A DNA stretch of 5,904 bases from CAVPEW01 sp050247895 (GTDB taxonomy: Bacteria > Actinomycetota > Acidimicrobiia > Acidimicrobiales > VFJN01): the NCBI GenBank assembly GCA_050247895.1, contig JBFWTJ010000236.1, positions 1 through 5,904 on the forward strand, written 5' to 3'. Of the stretch, positions 1-5,772 are shown piece after piece; positions within the stretch are counted from its first letter, which is position 1, and every line of letters begins with the position of its first letter. A program made the translations under genes and the position numbers. The notes below the pieces were generated by a model. It had not been told where the DNA came from, ran no database searches, and saw nothing but the letters and a program-made list of their open reading frames with translations.

Positions 1-1
1 C

Positions 2-787
2 GGCGCGTCCGGTGCCGGCCGCCGAGGCGGCGGCTCGTCAGGCGACGGGAGCGGTCGGTCGCGCAGCGCGGGTGCGGGAGGCCGGTCGGAGGGCGGTGCG
101 CGCGGCGGTGCGGGTGGCGCGGGTCGGTTCGGCGGTGGAAGGACGGCGGGGGGCGGTCCGACGACGGGTTCACGCGCCGGGGGGAGTCGTGGCGCGGCCC
201 GGACGGGCGGGACCGGAGGTCGGTCGGATCGAGCGGGCGGGGAAGGCTCGCGCGGCTCGGCCCGAGAGGATCGGCGCGCTGCAGGCGGTTCGGGGCGCGG
301 GCTCGATGGGGGCCCTCGTGCTGCGGGGCGGACCCAGGGGGGCGGCCCGCGCAGTGGGGCGAGCGGCACCTCGCGCGGGCCGGCCCGGGGAGGCGGGGGC
401 ACCGCACGCGGTGCGACCGGAGGTGCCGCACGCTCGCAGGGCGACGGCTCACGCGGTGGACGCGGGTCGAGCGCGGGCCTGGGGAGGAGCTCGGGTCCCG
501 ATCGGCCTCGCGCGCCGGGTCGAGCGACGCGCCGGACGGGAGCCGACGGTGCTCCGGCCAAGAGGGGAGCGGGTGGCCGTGGTGCCGGGCGAGCGGCTGG
601 CACCGGCGAGCAGGCCGGTGCCCTGCCGGCCGGCCCGCCGGGTTGGGGCGGTGTCGCGCGGCGCGGGGCGAGCGGGCTGTTCGGCGACGACGCTCCGGCC
701 GGTCCGTCCCGCGGCCCGGCGGGGAGCCGCCCTCGTGGCACGGGGACCGGTGCGTCGGACGCCTTCCGGGCCGCGGACCCGGACCGA
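2..787 (+). other. Low-complexity Gly/Arg-rich coding segment, probably disordered
   Basis: These 262 codons, in frame with the downstream TPR region, are almost entirely Gly, Arg, Ala, Ser, Thr and Pro. They contain many RGG/GGR-like triplets (for example RRGGG, ARGGAGG, RGGRG), one Lys and few aliphatic residues. By composition this should be intrinsically disordered, and RG-rich tails often bind nucleic acid, although binding here is inference. Codon use differs from the rest of the window. In two 20-codon samples (60-119 and 243-302) about a quarter of third positions were A or T, against about one in twenty in a sample of the TPR part. The same bases are also open in a second + frame (12-1109) and in part on the - strand, as expected for stop-poor GC-rich DNA. 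Confidence 0.6.
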
Positions 788-1543
788 CCCGTCCCCGAGA
801 TCTGGATCGACGAAGGACCCGTCGAGCCCGACGACGGGTTGCGGACGGTGGGTGGCCAGGCCGTGGCCCGTGGGCGCCGGGGCCGGGCGGCCGCGCCGGT
901 GGACGAGGAGGCGGACGAAGGACGCCTGGCCGACGATCCCTCGATCGCACGCGCGGTCGGGCGCGATCGGGTCGAGCGCTTCGAGGAGCGCCTGCGCGAC
1001 GCCGGGCGGACCTTCCGGCGGGGCCGGTACGACGACGCCCGCCGCATCCTGCGCGCCCTCGCCGAGCAGGCGCCGACCGCCGAGTCGGTCCGGGAGCTGC
1101 TCGGGCTGACCTACTACCGGTTGGGCCGTTGGCGTGACGCCCGCCGTGAGCTCGCCGCGTTCCACGACCTGTCGGGCAGCGTCGAGCAGCACCCGGTGCT
1201 GGCCGACGTCCACCGGGCGCTCGGCCAGCACAGCCGGGTGGACGAGCTCTGGGCCGAGCTGCGGGACGTGTCCCCGTCGGCCGAGCTCGTCGCCGAGGGA
1301 CGGATCGTCGCCGCGGGTTCGTTGGCCGACCGGGGTCGGCTCTCCGACGCCATCGCGCTGCTCGAGCGGGCCCGGCCCCCGGCCAAGCGGCCCAAGGAGC
1401 ACCACCTGCGCACGACCTACGCGTTGGCCGACCTCTACGAGCGGGCCGGCGACCTGCCCCGGGCCCGGGCCCTGTTCGCAACCGTGGCCCGCCACGACCC
1501 CGAGCTGGGCGACGTCGCCCGTCGCATCGCCGCGCTGAGCTGA
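2..1543 (+). CDS. TPR-repeat protein with long Gly/Arg-rich N-terminal region (5' partial)
   Basis: This frame is open from base 2 to the TGA at 1541-1543, giving 513 visible residues; the gene enters from the left edge. Residues 1-262 are low-complexity Gly/Arg/Ala/Ser. A short acidic motif EIWIDEGPV follows (266-274), then a charged linker. An all-helical TPR-like region runs from about 322 to 513, with helices such as VRELLGLTYYRLGRWRDA (from 363) and a last repeat at about 468-500. The VRE-LGL-YY-G-W--A--EL--FH-LSG pattern resembles, from memory, the actinobacterial TPR family that includes M. tuberculosis Rv1691. The role of that family is not established to my knowledge; TPRs usually bind proteins. 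The first plausible in-frame starts are TTG 839 and GTG 848, but neither has a well-placed ribosome binding site. The open frame upstream and the motif at 266-274 favour a start off the window. If TTG 839 were used, the protein would be 234 residues. No signal peptide or membrane segment is visible, so it is probably cytoplasmic. Confidence 0.8.
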   Translation, partial: GASGAGRRGGGSSGDGSGRSRSAGAGGRSEGGARGGAGGAGRFGGGRTAGGGPTTGSRAGGSRGAARTGGTGGRSDRAGGEGSRGSAREDRRAAGGSGRGLDGGPRAAGRTQGGGPRSGASGTSRGPARGGGGTARGATGGAARSQGDGSRGGRGSSAGLGRSSGPDRPRAPGRATRRTGADGAPAKRGAGGRGAGRAAGTGEQAGALPAGPPGWGGVARRGASGLFGDDAPAGPSRGPAGSRPRGTGTGASDAFRAADPDRPVPEIWIDEGPVEPDDGLRTVGGQAVARGRRGRAAAPVDEEADEGRLADDPSIARAVGRDRVERFEERLRDAGRTFRRGRYDDARRILRALAEQAPTAESVRELLGLTYYRLGRWRDARRELAAFHDLSGSVEQHPVLADVHRALGQHSRVDELWAELRDVSPSAELVAEGRIVAAGSLADRGRLSDAIALLERARPPAKRPKEHHLRTTYALADLYERAGDLPRARALFATVARHDPELGDVARRIAALS

Positions 1544-1563
1544 CCCGCCCGGCGTCGGCGGCG

Positions 1564-1594
1564 TTGGGTGCGGGCCCGGCCGGTCCGACAAGAT
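1564..1594 (+). promoter_or_regulatory. Weak candidate promoter for fda
   Basis: TTGGGT (1564-1569) could be a -35 box and CAAGAT (1589-1594) a -10 box. The 19-base spacer is long and the -10 lacks the leading T. The site lies 20 bases after the TPR gene stop and would start a transcript near 1601, leaving a leader of about 90 bases before the aldolase. The AT-poor surroundings make CAAGAT stand out, but the match is poor and fda could instead be read from upstream. Confidence 0.25.
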
Positions 1595-1638
1595 GGTCGG
1601 CGAGGTTCGGCCGCCGAGAGCCGCAGGTCGTCGGCACC

Positions 1639-1665
1639 GGTCCGCTGTCGGGCGGACGGCGGACC
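1639..1665 (+). other. Two mutually exclusive hairpins just upstream of the fda ribosome binding site
   Basis: GGTCCGC (1639-1645) can pair with GCGGACC (1659-1665) around a 13-base loop. Its last six bases GTCCGC (1640-1645) can instead pair with the nearer copy GCGGAC (1652-1657) around a 6-base loop. The structure ends eight bases before the Shine-Dalgarno sequence. Short stems are common by chance at this GC content, so a regulatory role is not established. Confidence 0.3.
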
Positions 1666-1672
1666 CCGAGAC

Positions 1673-1677
1673 AGGAG
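1673..1677 (+). promoter_or_regulatory. Ribosome binding site of fda
   Basis: AGGAG lies 11 bases before ATG 1689. It supports that start over the in-frame ATG at 1593, which would add 32 residues that do not resemble the family's N-terminus. Confidence 0.75.
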
Positions 1678-1688
1678 CAGCGCAGAGC

Positions 1689-2576
1689 ATGGACCAGGAA
1701 CAGCTCGACAAGGCCGCCGAGGGGCGTGGCTTCATCGCCGCGCTCGACCAGAGCGGGGGCAGCACGCCCAAGGCCCTCAAGTTGTACGGCATCGGCGAGG
1801 ACGCCTACTCCGACGAAGAGGAGATGTTCGACCGCATCCACGAGATGCGGACCCGGATCATCACCAGCCCCAGCTTCGACGGCGACCGGGTGCTGGGCGC
1901 CATCCTGTTCGAGGGGACGATGGACCGCGAGGTCGAGGGCCGGGGCACGGCGGACTTCCTGTGGTCGGTCAAGCGCATCGTCCCGTTCCTCAAGGTCGAC
2001 AAGGGCCTCGCCGACGAGTCCGACGGCGCCCAGGTCATGAAGCCGATCCCCGGCCTGGCCGAGCTCCTCGAGCGGGCCAAGGCCAAGGGCGTGTTCGGGA
2101 CCAAGATGCGCTCGGTGATCAAGCTGGCCGATCCCGTCGGCGTCGCTGCCGTGGTCGACCAGCAGTTCGAGGTCGGGCGGCAGATCCTCGCCGCGGGCCT
2201 CGTCCCGATCATCGAGCCCGAGGTGGACATCCACAGCCCGTCCAAGGCCGAGGCCGAGGCGCTCCTCAAGGCCGACGTCCTCCGCCAGCTCGACACCCTG
2301 GAGGCGGACCAGAAGGTCATGCTGAAGCTGACCCTGCCGAGCGAGGCCGGCTTCTACGCCGAGCTGGTCGCCCACCCACGCGTGCTGCGCGTGGTGGCGC
2401 TGTCGGGCGGGTACAGCCGTCAGGAGGCCAACGACCTGCTGGCCCGGAACCCCGGCGTCATCGCCAGCTTCTCCCGGGCGCTGACCGAGGGTCTGAGCGC
2501 GGCGCAGTCCGACGAGGAGTTCGACGCCGTGCTCGACGGCGCCATCAAGGGGATCTACGAGGCCTCCCTCACCTGA
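1689..2576 (+). CDS. fda: Class I fructose-1,6-bisphosphate aldolase
   Basis: The 295-residue cytoplasmic enzyme reversibly cleaves fructose-1,6-bisphosphate into dihydroxyacetone phosphate and glyceraldehyde-3-phosphate in glycolysis and gluconeogenesis. It uses a lysine Schiff base rather than a metal. The sequence resembles the roughly 296-residue Staphylococcus aureus class I enzyme (Fda) throughout, from memory. Landmarks are MDQEQL at the start, FIAALDQSGGSTPKALK (15-31), TSPSF (59-63), ILFEGTMDREVEG (72-84), PFLKVDKGL (99-107), FGTKMRS (136-142), LVPIIEPEV (171-179), MLKLTLP (211-217) and VALSGGYSR. E176 matches the family's proton acceptor and K213 (codon 2325-2327) its Schiff-base lysine; both are present, so the protein looks active. 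The length is that of a full family member. ATG 1689 fits both the family N-terminus and the ribosome binding site. The 145-base gap upstream and the strong hairpin 20 bases after the stop suggest a single-gene transcription unit. The sequence does not show whether the organism also has a class II aldolase. Confidence 0.96.
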   Translation: MDQEQLDKAAEGRGFIAALDQSGGSTPKALKLYGIGEDAYSDEEEMFDRIHEMRTRIITSPSFDGDRVLGAILFEGTMDREVEGRGTADFLWSVKRIVPFLKVDKGLADESDGAQVMKPIPGLAELLERAKAKGVFGTKMRSVIKLADPVGVAAVVDQQFEVGRQILAAGLVPIIEPEVDIHSPSKAEAEALLKADVLRQLDTLEADQKVMLKLTLPSEAGFYAELVAHPRVLRVVALSGGYSRQEANDLLARNPGVIASFSRALTEGLSAAQSDEEFDAVLDGAIKGIYEASLT

Positions 2577-2581
2577 GCCGC

Positions 2582-2657
2582 GCCGATCCCGTCGGTCGCG
2601 CCCTGCGGCCCGCCGCCACGCGGTGGGCCGCAGGCGCGTCCGGGGGCCGGGATCGGC
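2582..2657. repeat. Outer 10-bp inverted repeat enclosing the fda hairpin
   Basis: GCCGATCCCG (2582-2591) and CGGGATCGGC (2648-2657) are perfect reverse complements. They flank the 15-bp hairpin almost symmetrically, leaving 5 bases on the left and 9 on the right. In RNA the two stems could form together as one long, interrupted stem. In DNA the outer arms could also be a spaced operator half-site pair upstream of korA. Only the pairing is observed. Confidence 0.6.
2597..2638 (+). terminator. Strong hairpin after fda, probable transcription terminator
   Basis: CCTGCGGCCCGCCGC (2602-2616) pairs over all 15 bases with GCGGTGGGCCGCAGG (2620-2634), with one G-U wobble and a CAC loop. CGCG at 2597-2600 and 2635-2638 extends the stem past one bulged C (2601). 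It begins 20 bases after the fda stop. There is no T-run, as is common for terminators in high-GC actinobacteria. Pairing is seen directly; termination is inferred from strength and position. Confidence 0.7.
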
Positions 2658-2695
2658 TCCACCCGGCCGAACGCGTCGGCGGCGCGGGTTGTGGA

Positions 2696-2701
2696 TATGG
2701 T
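2696..2701 (+). promoter_or_regulatory. Candidate -10 box of the korAB promoter
   Basis: TATGGT fits the actinobacterial -10 pattern TANNNT and is one of the few AT-richer spots in this gap. No convincing -35 box is found 17-18 bases upstream. A transcript would start near 2708, about 34 bases before the korA start, and after the fda hairpin. Confidence 0.35.
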
Positions 2702-2726
2702 CGTGGTCGGCAATCGATGCACGATC

Positions 2727-2733
2727 GAGGGGG
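2727..2733 (+). promoter_or_regulatory. Ribosome binding site that sets the korA start
   Basis: GAGGGGG ends 8 bases before GTG 2742, the best-placed Shine-Dalgarno in this gap. It makes GTG 2742 more likely than the upstream in-frame GTG 2691, ATG 2697 or GTG 2703, none of which has a comparable site. Confidence 0.7.
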
Positions 2734-2741
2734 AAACCGAC

Positions 2742-4619
2742 GTGTCCGACACCGCCGAGCGAACCGGGACCACAGAGCAACTCGACCGGGTGATCATCCG
2801 GTTCGCGGGTGACTCGGGCGACGGCATGCAGCTCACCGGCGACCGCTTCACCAGCGCCAGCGCCCTGTTCGGCAACGACCTGGCCACGCTGCCCGACTTC
2901 CCGGCCGAGATCCGGGCCCCGGCCGGCACCCTGGCCGGCGTGTCGGCCTTCCAGGTCCACATCTCGGACCACGAGATCACCACGCCGGGCGACGCGCCGG
3001 ACGTGCTGGTGGCCATGAACCCGGCCGCGCTGCGCTCCGAGCTGCCCCGCCTCCAGCCGGGGGGCACCGTCATCGTCAACGTGGACACCTTCGAGGAGCG
3101 CAACCTGGCCAAGGCCGGGTACGCGACGAACCCCCTCGAGGACGGCACGCTGGACGGCTACACCCGCTACGACGTACCCATGACCTCGCTGACCCGCGGC
3201 GCGGTCGAACCGCTGGGGGTCAAGCCCCGCGACGCCGAGCGGTCGAAGAACTTCTTCGCCCTGGGCCTGGTCTCGTGGATGTACACCCGGCCGGTCGAGG
3301 GGACGATCGCCTGGATCGAGCAGCGCTTCGGGGCCAAGCCCACCGTCGCCGCGGCCAACGTCGCCGCCTTCAAGGCCGGTCACGCGTTCGGCGAGACGGC
3401 CGAGCTGTTCGACCACGCCTTCGAGGTCCGTCCCGCCGCGCTGGCCCCCGGCACCTACACCAACATCAACGGCAACACCGCCCTGGCCTGGGGCCTGATC
3501 GCCGCCGGCCAGCTGGCCGGGCTGCCGATCTTCCTCGGCTCGTACCCCATCACCCCGGCCAGCGACATCCTCCACGAGCTGTCGAAGCACAAGAACTTCG
3601 GGATCCGCACCCTCCAGGCCGAGGACGAGATCGCCGGCATCGGCTCGGCCATCGGCGCGGCCTACGGCGGCCACCTGGCCGTCACCACCACCAGCGGTCC
3701 CGGCGTGGCCCTCAAGGCCGAGGCCATGGGCCTGGCCGTCAGCCTCGAGCTGCCGCTGCTGGTCATCGACATCCAGCGGGGTGGCCCGTCCACGGGCCTG
3801 CCGACCAAGACCGAGGCGGCCGACCTACTCATGGCCATGTACGGGCGCCACGGCGAGTCCCCCGTACCGATCGTCGCCGCCCGCAGCCCCGCGCACTGCT
3901 TCGAGGCCGCCATCGAGGCGGCCCGGATCGCGCTGACCTACCGGACCCCGGTCGTGCTGCTCTCCGACGGCTACCTGGCCAACGGGTCCGAGCCCTGGCG
4001 GCTCCCCGACCTGGACACGTTGCCGCCCATCGAGGTCGAGTTCGCCACCGGGCCGAACCACGTCGACGCCGACGGCAACGAGTCGTTCTGGCCCTACGTG
4101 CGCGACCCCGCGACCCTGGCCCGGGCCTGGGCCCTGCCGGGCACCTCGGGGCTCATGCACCGGATCGGGGGCATCGAGAAGGAGGACGGGTCCGGCAACA
4201 TCAGCTACGACCCGGCCAACCACGAACGCATGGTCCACATCCGGGCCGAGAAGGTGGCTCGGGTCGACGTGCCGCCGGTCGAGGTCCGGGGCGACGTCGA
4301 GGACGCCGAGCTGCTGGTCCTGGGCTGGGGCTCGACCTGGGGCGCCATCGACGGCGGCGTCGACCGGGTCCGGCGCAAGGGTCGCCGGGTCGCCCACGCC
4401 CACCTGACCCACCTCAACCCCTTCCCGCCCGACCTGGGCGACGTGCTGCGCCGGTACCCGCGGGTCGTGGTCCCCGAGATGAACCTCGGCCAGCTGGCCC
4501 GCCTGGTGCGGGCCGAGTTCCTCGTCGACGCCCGCTCGGTGACCAAGGTCAAGGGCGTCCCCTTCACCGCCGGCGAGATCGAGCACGCCGTCCTGGACGC
4601 CCTGGGAGGCCTGCGATGA
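2742..4619 (+). CDS. korA: 2-oxoglutarate (2-oxoacid):ferredoxin oxidoreductase, alpha subunit with fused gamma domain
   Basis: With KorB this 625-residue cytoplasmic subunit oxidatively decarboxylates 2-oxoglutarate plus CoA to succinyl-CoA and CO2, reducing ferredoxin; the reaction can run backwards. Domains in order are a gamma-type domain (about 17-195) opening with RFAGDSGDGMQLTGDRFTS (20-38); the pyrimidine-binding domain of the thiamine diphosphate fold (about 243-430); and a C-terminal transketolase-like domain (from about 523, ELLVLGWGS). Within the second domain are SYPITPASDILHELSK (from 267), LQAEDEIAGIGSAIGAAYGG with E294 as likely cofactor-activating glutamate, TSGPG (317-321) and RGGPSTGLPTKTE (346-358). 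These match actinobacterial KorA (M. tuberculosis Rv2455c type) closely from memory, and the N-terminus aligns from GTG 2742. The mycobacterial protein is slightly longer at its C-terminus. Substrate choice rests on this resemblance; another 2-oxoacid is possible. It overlaps korB by four bases, implying coupled translation. Confidence 0.94.
   Translation: MSDTAERTGTTEQLDRVIIRFAGDSGDGMQLTGDRFTSASALFGNDLATLPDFPAEIRAPAGTLAGVSAFQVHISDHEITTPGDAPDVLVAMNPAALRSELPRLQPGGTVIVNVDTFEERNLAKAGYATNPLEDGTLDGYTRYDVPMTSLTRGAVEPLGVKPRDAERSKNFFALGLVSWMYTRPVEGTIAWIEQRFGAKPTVAAANVAAFKAGHAFGETAELFDHAFEVRPAALAPGTYTNINGNTALAWGLIAAGQLAGLPIFLGSYPITPASDILHELSKHKNFGIRTLQAEDEIAGIGSAIGAAYGGHLAVTTTSGPGVALKAEAMGLAVSLELPLLVIDIQRGGPSTGLPTKTEAADLLMAMYGRHGESPVPIVAARSPAHCFEAAIEAARIALTYRTPVVLLSDGYLANGSEPWRLPDLDTLPPIEVEFATGPNHVDADGNESFWPYVRDPATLARAWALPGTSGLMHRIGGIEKEDGSGNISYDPANHERMVHIRAEKVARVDVPPVEVRGDVEDAELLVLGWGSTWGAIDGGVDRVRRKGRRVAHAHLTHLNPFPPDLGDVLRRYPRVVVPEMNLGQLARLVRAEFLVDARSVTKVKGVPFTAGEIEHAVLDALGGLR
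4604..4609 (+). promoter_or_regulatory. Ribosome binding site of korB inside the end of korA
   Basis: GGGAGG ends 6 bases before ATG 4616 and lies in the last codons of korA. With the ATGA overlap it supports translational coupling and a 1:1 supply of the two subunits. Confidence 0.75.
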
Positions 4620-5638
4620 GCGACGTCACGATCCCGGTCACCAGCCGCAAGGACTGGTCCAGCGACCAGGAGGTCCGCTGGTGCCCCGGGTGCGGGGACT
4701 ACTCGATCCTGGCCGCGGTCCAGCTGATGATGCCCGACCTCGGCGTGCGGCGCGAGGACGTCGTGTTCGTGTCCGGGATCGGCTGCGCGGCCCGGTTCCC
4801 GTACTACATGAACACCTACGGGATGCACACGATCCACGGCCGGGCGCCGGCGATCGCCACGGGCCTGGCCATGGCCCGGCCCGACCTGCACGTGTTCGTG
4901 GTCTCGGGAGACGGCGACGCCCTGTCGATCGGTGGCAACCACCTGATCCACGCCCTGCGCCGCAACGTGAACATCACCATCCTGATGTTCAACAACCAGA
5001 TCTACGGGTTGACCAAGGGCCAGTACTCGCCGACCAGCGAGCTGGGCAAGGTCACCAAGTCGACGCCGTTCGGCAGCCTCGACCAGCCGTTCAACCCGGT
5101 CTCGGTCGCCCTCGGTGCCGAGGCCGGCTTCGTGGCCCGCACCCACGACATGGACCGCCAGCACATGATCGACACGTTCCGGCGGGCCCACGACCACCCC
5201 GGTGCCGCCTTCGTCGAGGTGTACCAGAACTGCAACGTCTTCAACGACGGCGCGTTCGAGGCCATCACGGCCAAGGTCAACCGTGACGACATGCTGATCC
5301 CCCTCGTCCACGGCGAGCCGATCCGCTTCGGGACCGACGGGAACCGCGGCGTGGTGCTCGACGCCCAGCAGGGGGCCCGGATCGTGGACGTGGCCGAGGT
5401 GGGCGCGGACGCCCTGCTGGTCCACGACGAGGCCCGACCCGACCCGAGCGTGGCCTTCATGCTGTCCCGGCTGTCCCGGGGCCCGTTCGAGCCGACGCCC
5501 ATCGGGGTCTTCCGGGCCGTCGACCGTCCCGAGTACGGCGAGGCCGTCAACGCCCAGATCGCCCGGGCCGTCGAGACGAAGGGGCCGGGCGACCTCGCCG
5601 CGCTGCTGCGGTCCGGAGCCACCTGGGACGTGGCCTGA
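4616..5638 (+). CDS. korB: 2-oxoglutarate (2-oxoacid):ferredoxin oxidoreductase, beta subunit
   Basis: This 340-residue subunit binds the diphosphate end of thiamine diphosphate and an iron-sulfur cluster, passing electrons from the decarboxylated 2-oxoacid to ferredoxin. The cofactor motif is clear: GDGD at 98-101 and NN at 126-127, the family's GDG...NN spacing, followed by IYGLTKGQ. WCPGCGDYSIL (22-32) gives C23 and C26, GIGCAARFPYY gives C57, and QNCNVF gives C206. These four cysteines are the expected ligands of a single 4Fe-4S cluster in KorB/PorB-type subunits (ligand roles from family knowledge). HTIHGRAPAIATG (71-83) is also typical. The length is normal for actinobacterial KorB, with a C-terminal segment after about 270 that is less conserved. 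The frame stays open upstream to 3275 inside korA, but the ribosome binding site and family N-terminus fix ATG 4616. No separate ferredoxin-like delta subunit is encoded in the window, consistent with the two-subunit type. Confidence 0.95.
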   Translation: MSDVTIPVTSRKDWSSDQEVRWCPGCGDYSILAAVQLMMPDLGVRREDVVFVSGIGCAARFPYYMNTYGMHTIHGRAPAIATGLAMARPDLHVFVVSGDGDALSIGGNHLIHALRRNVNITILMFNNQIYGLTKGQYSPTSELGKVTKSTPFGSLDQPFNPVSVALGAEAGFVARTHDMDRQHMIDTFRRAHDHPGAAFVEVYQNCNVFNDGAFEAITAKVNRDDMLIPLVHGEPIRFGTDGNRGVVLDAQQGARIVDVAEVGADALLVHDEARPDPSVAFMLSRLSRGPFEPTPIGVFRAVDRPEYGEAVNAQIARAVETKGPGDLAALLRSGATWDVA

Positions 5639-5641
5639 CGG

Positions 5642-5678
5642 GTCGGCGCCCCCGACGGGACCCGGGCCCCGACCCGGG
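5642..5678 (+). other. Pair of short hairpins directly after korB
   Basis: GTCGG (5642-5646) pairs with CCGAC (5652-5656) around a 5-base loop. The two copies of the palindrome CCCGGG (5661-5666 and 5673-5678) can pair around a 6-base loop. Both are within 40 bases of the korB stop. They could help terminate or stabilise the korAB transcript, but such stems arise easily at this GC content. Confidence 0.3.
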
Positions 5679-5713
5679 AGAGGGCCGGGAGCGCGACGGC
5701 GCGCCCGGCGCCC

Positions 5714-5719
5714 AGGAGG
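5714..5719 (+). promoter_or_regulatory. AGGAGG Shine-Dalgarno-like site with no start codon in reach
   Basis: AGGAGG is a near-perfect ribosome binding sequence, but no ATG, GTG or TTG occurs in any frame between it and GTG 5773, 53 bases away. It is probably chance, or a relic of a lost start codon. Confidence 0.2.
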
Positions 5720-5727
5720 CCTCGACA

Positions 5728-5757
5728 GCTCGACCGCCACCGGAACGGCGGTCGAGC
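5728..5757 (+). terminator. 11-bp hairpin after korB, probable terminator
   Basis: GCTCGACCGCC (5728-5738) pairs perfectly with GGCGGTCGAGC (5747-5757) around the loop ACCGGAAC. It sits 90 bases after the korB stop and ends 15 bases before the next candidate start. It has no T-run, like the hairpin after fda. Termination is inferred. The position just upstream of the next gene also allows a role in that gene's leader. Confidence 0.5.
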
Positions 5758-5772
5758 CGCCGGCGGGCGATC

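Noticed and set aside
2..787. Possible tandem DNA repeat in the RG-rich segment
   Set aside because: The bases are compositionally simple, but I see no regular repeat unit or period; it is low complexity rather than a tandem array.
12..1109. Open + frame of 365 codons over the RG-rich region
   Set aside because: It ends inside the TPR-coding region, has no recognisable domain, and is an Ala/Arg/Gly-rich shadow of the frame that continues into the TPR repeats.
1593..1688. Upstream ATG start for fda
   Set aside because: The added 32 residues do not match the family, whose N-terminus fits ATG 1689, and the AGGAG site serves 1689.
449..1792. Open - strand frame of 447 codons
   Set aside because: It runs antisense across the TPR gene and into fda, with Pro/Arg/Gly-rich composition and no family resemblance; typical shadow in stop-poor GC-rich DNA.
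1568..2812. Open + frame of 414 codons overlapping fda
   Set aside because: It overlaps a well-identified aldolase in another frame and is rich in Arg/Gly/Pro, as frame-shifted GC-rich coding DNA is.
3825..4586. Open - strand frame of 253 codons antisense to korA
   Set aside because: Antisense shadow of korA without motif or ribosome binding site evidence.
3275..4615. Possible long N-terminal extension of KorB
   Set aside because: This stretch is korA in another frame, reads as Arg/Gly/Pro-rich, and KorB homologues start at the ATG 4616 position with its own ribosome binding site.
4205..5740. Open - strand frame of 511 codons antisense to korA/korB
   Set aside because: Its length is explained by the strong GC third-position bias of korB on the opposite strand; it is Val/Gly/Asp/Pro-rich with no recognisable motif.
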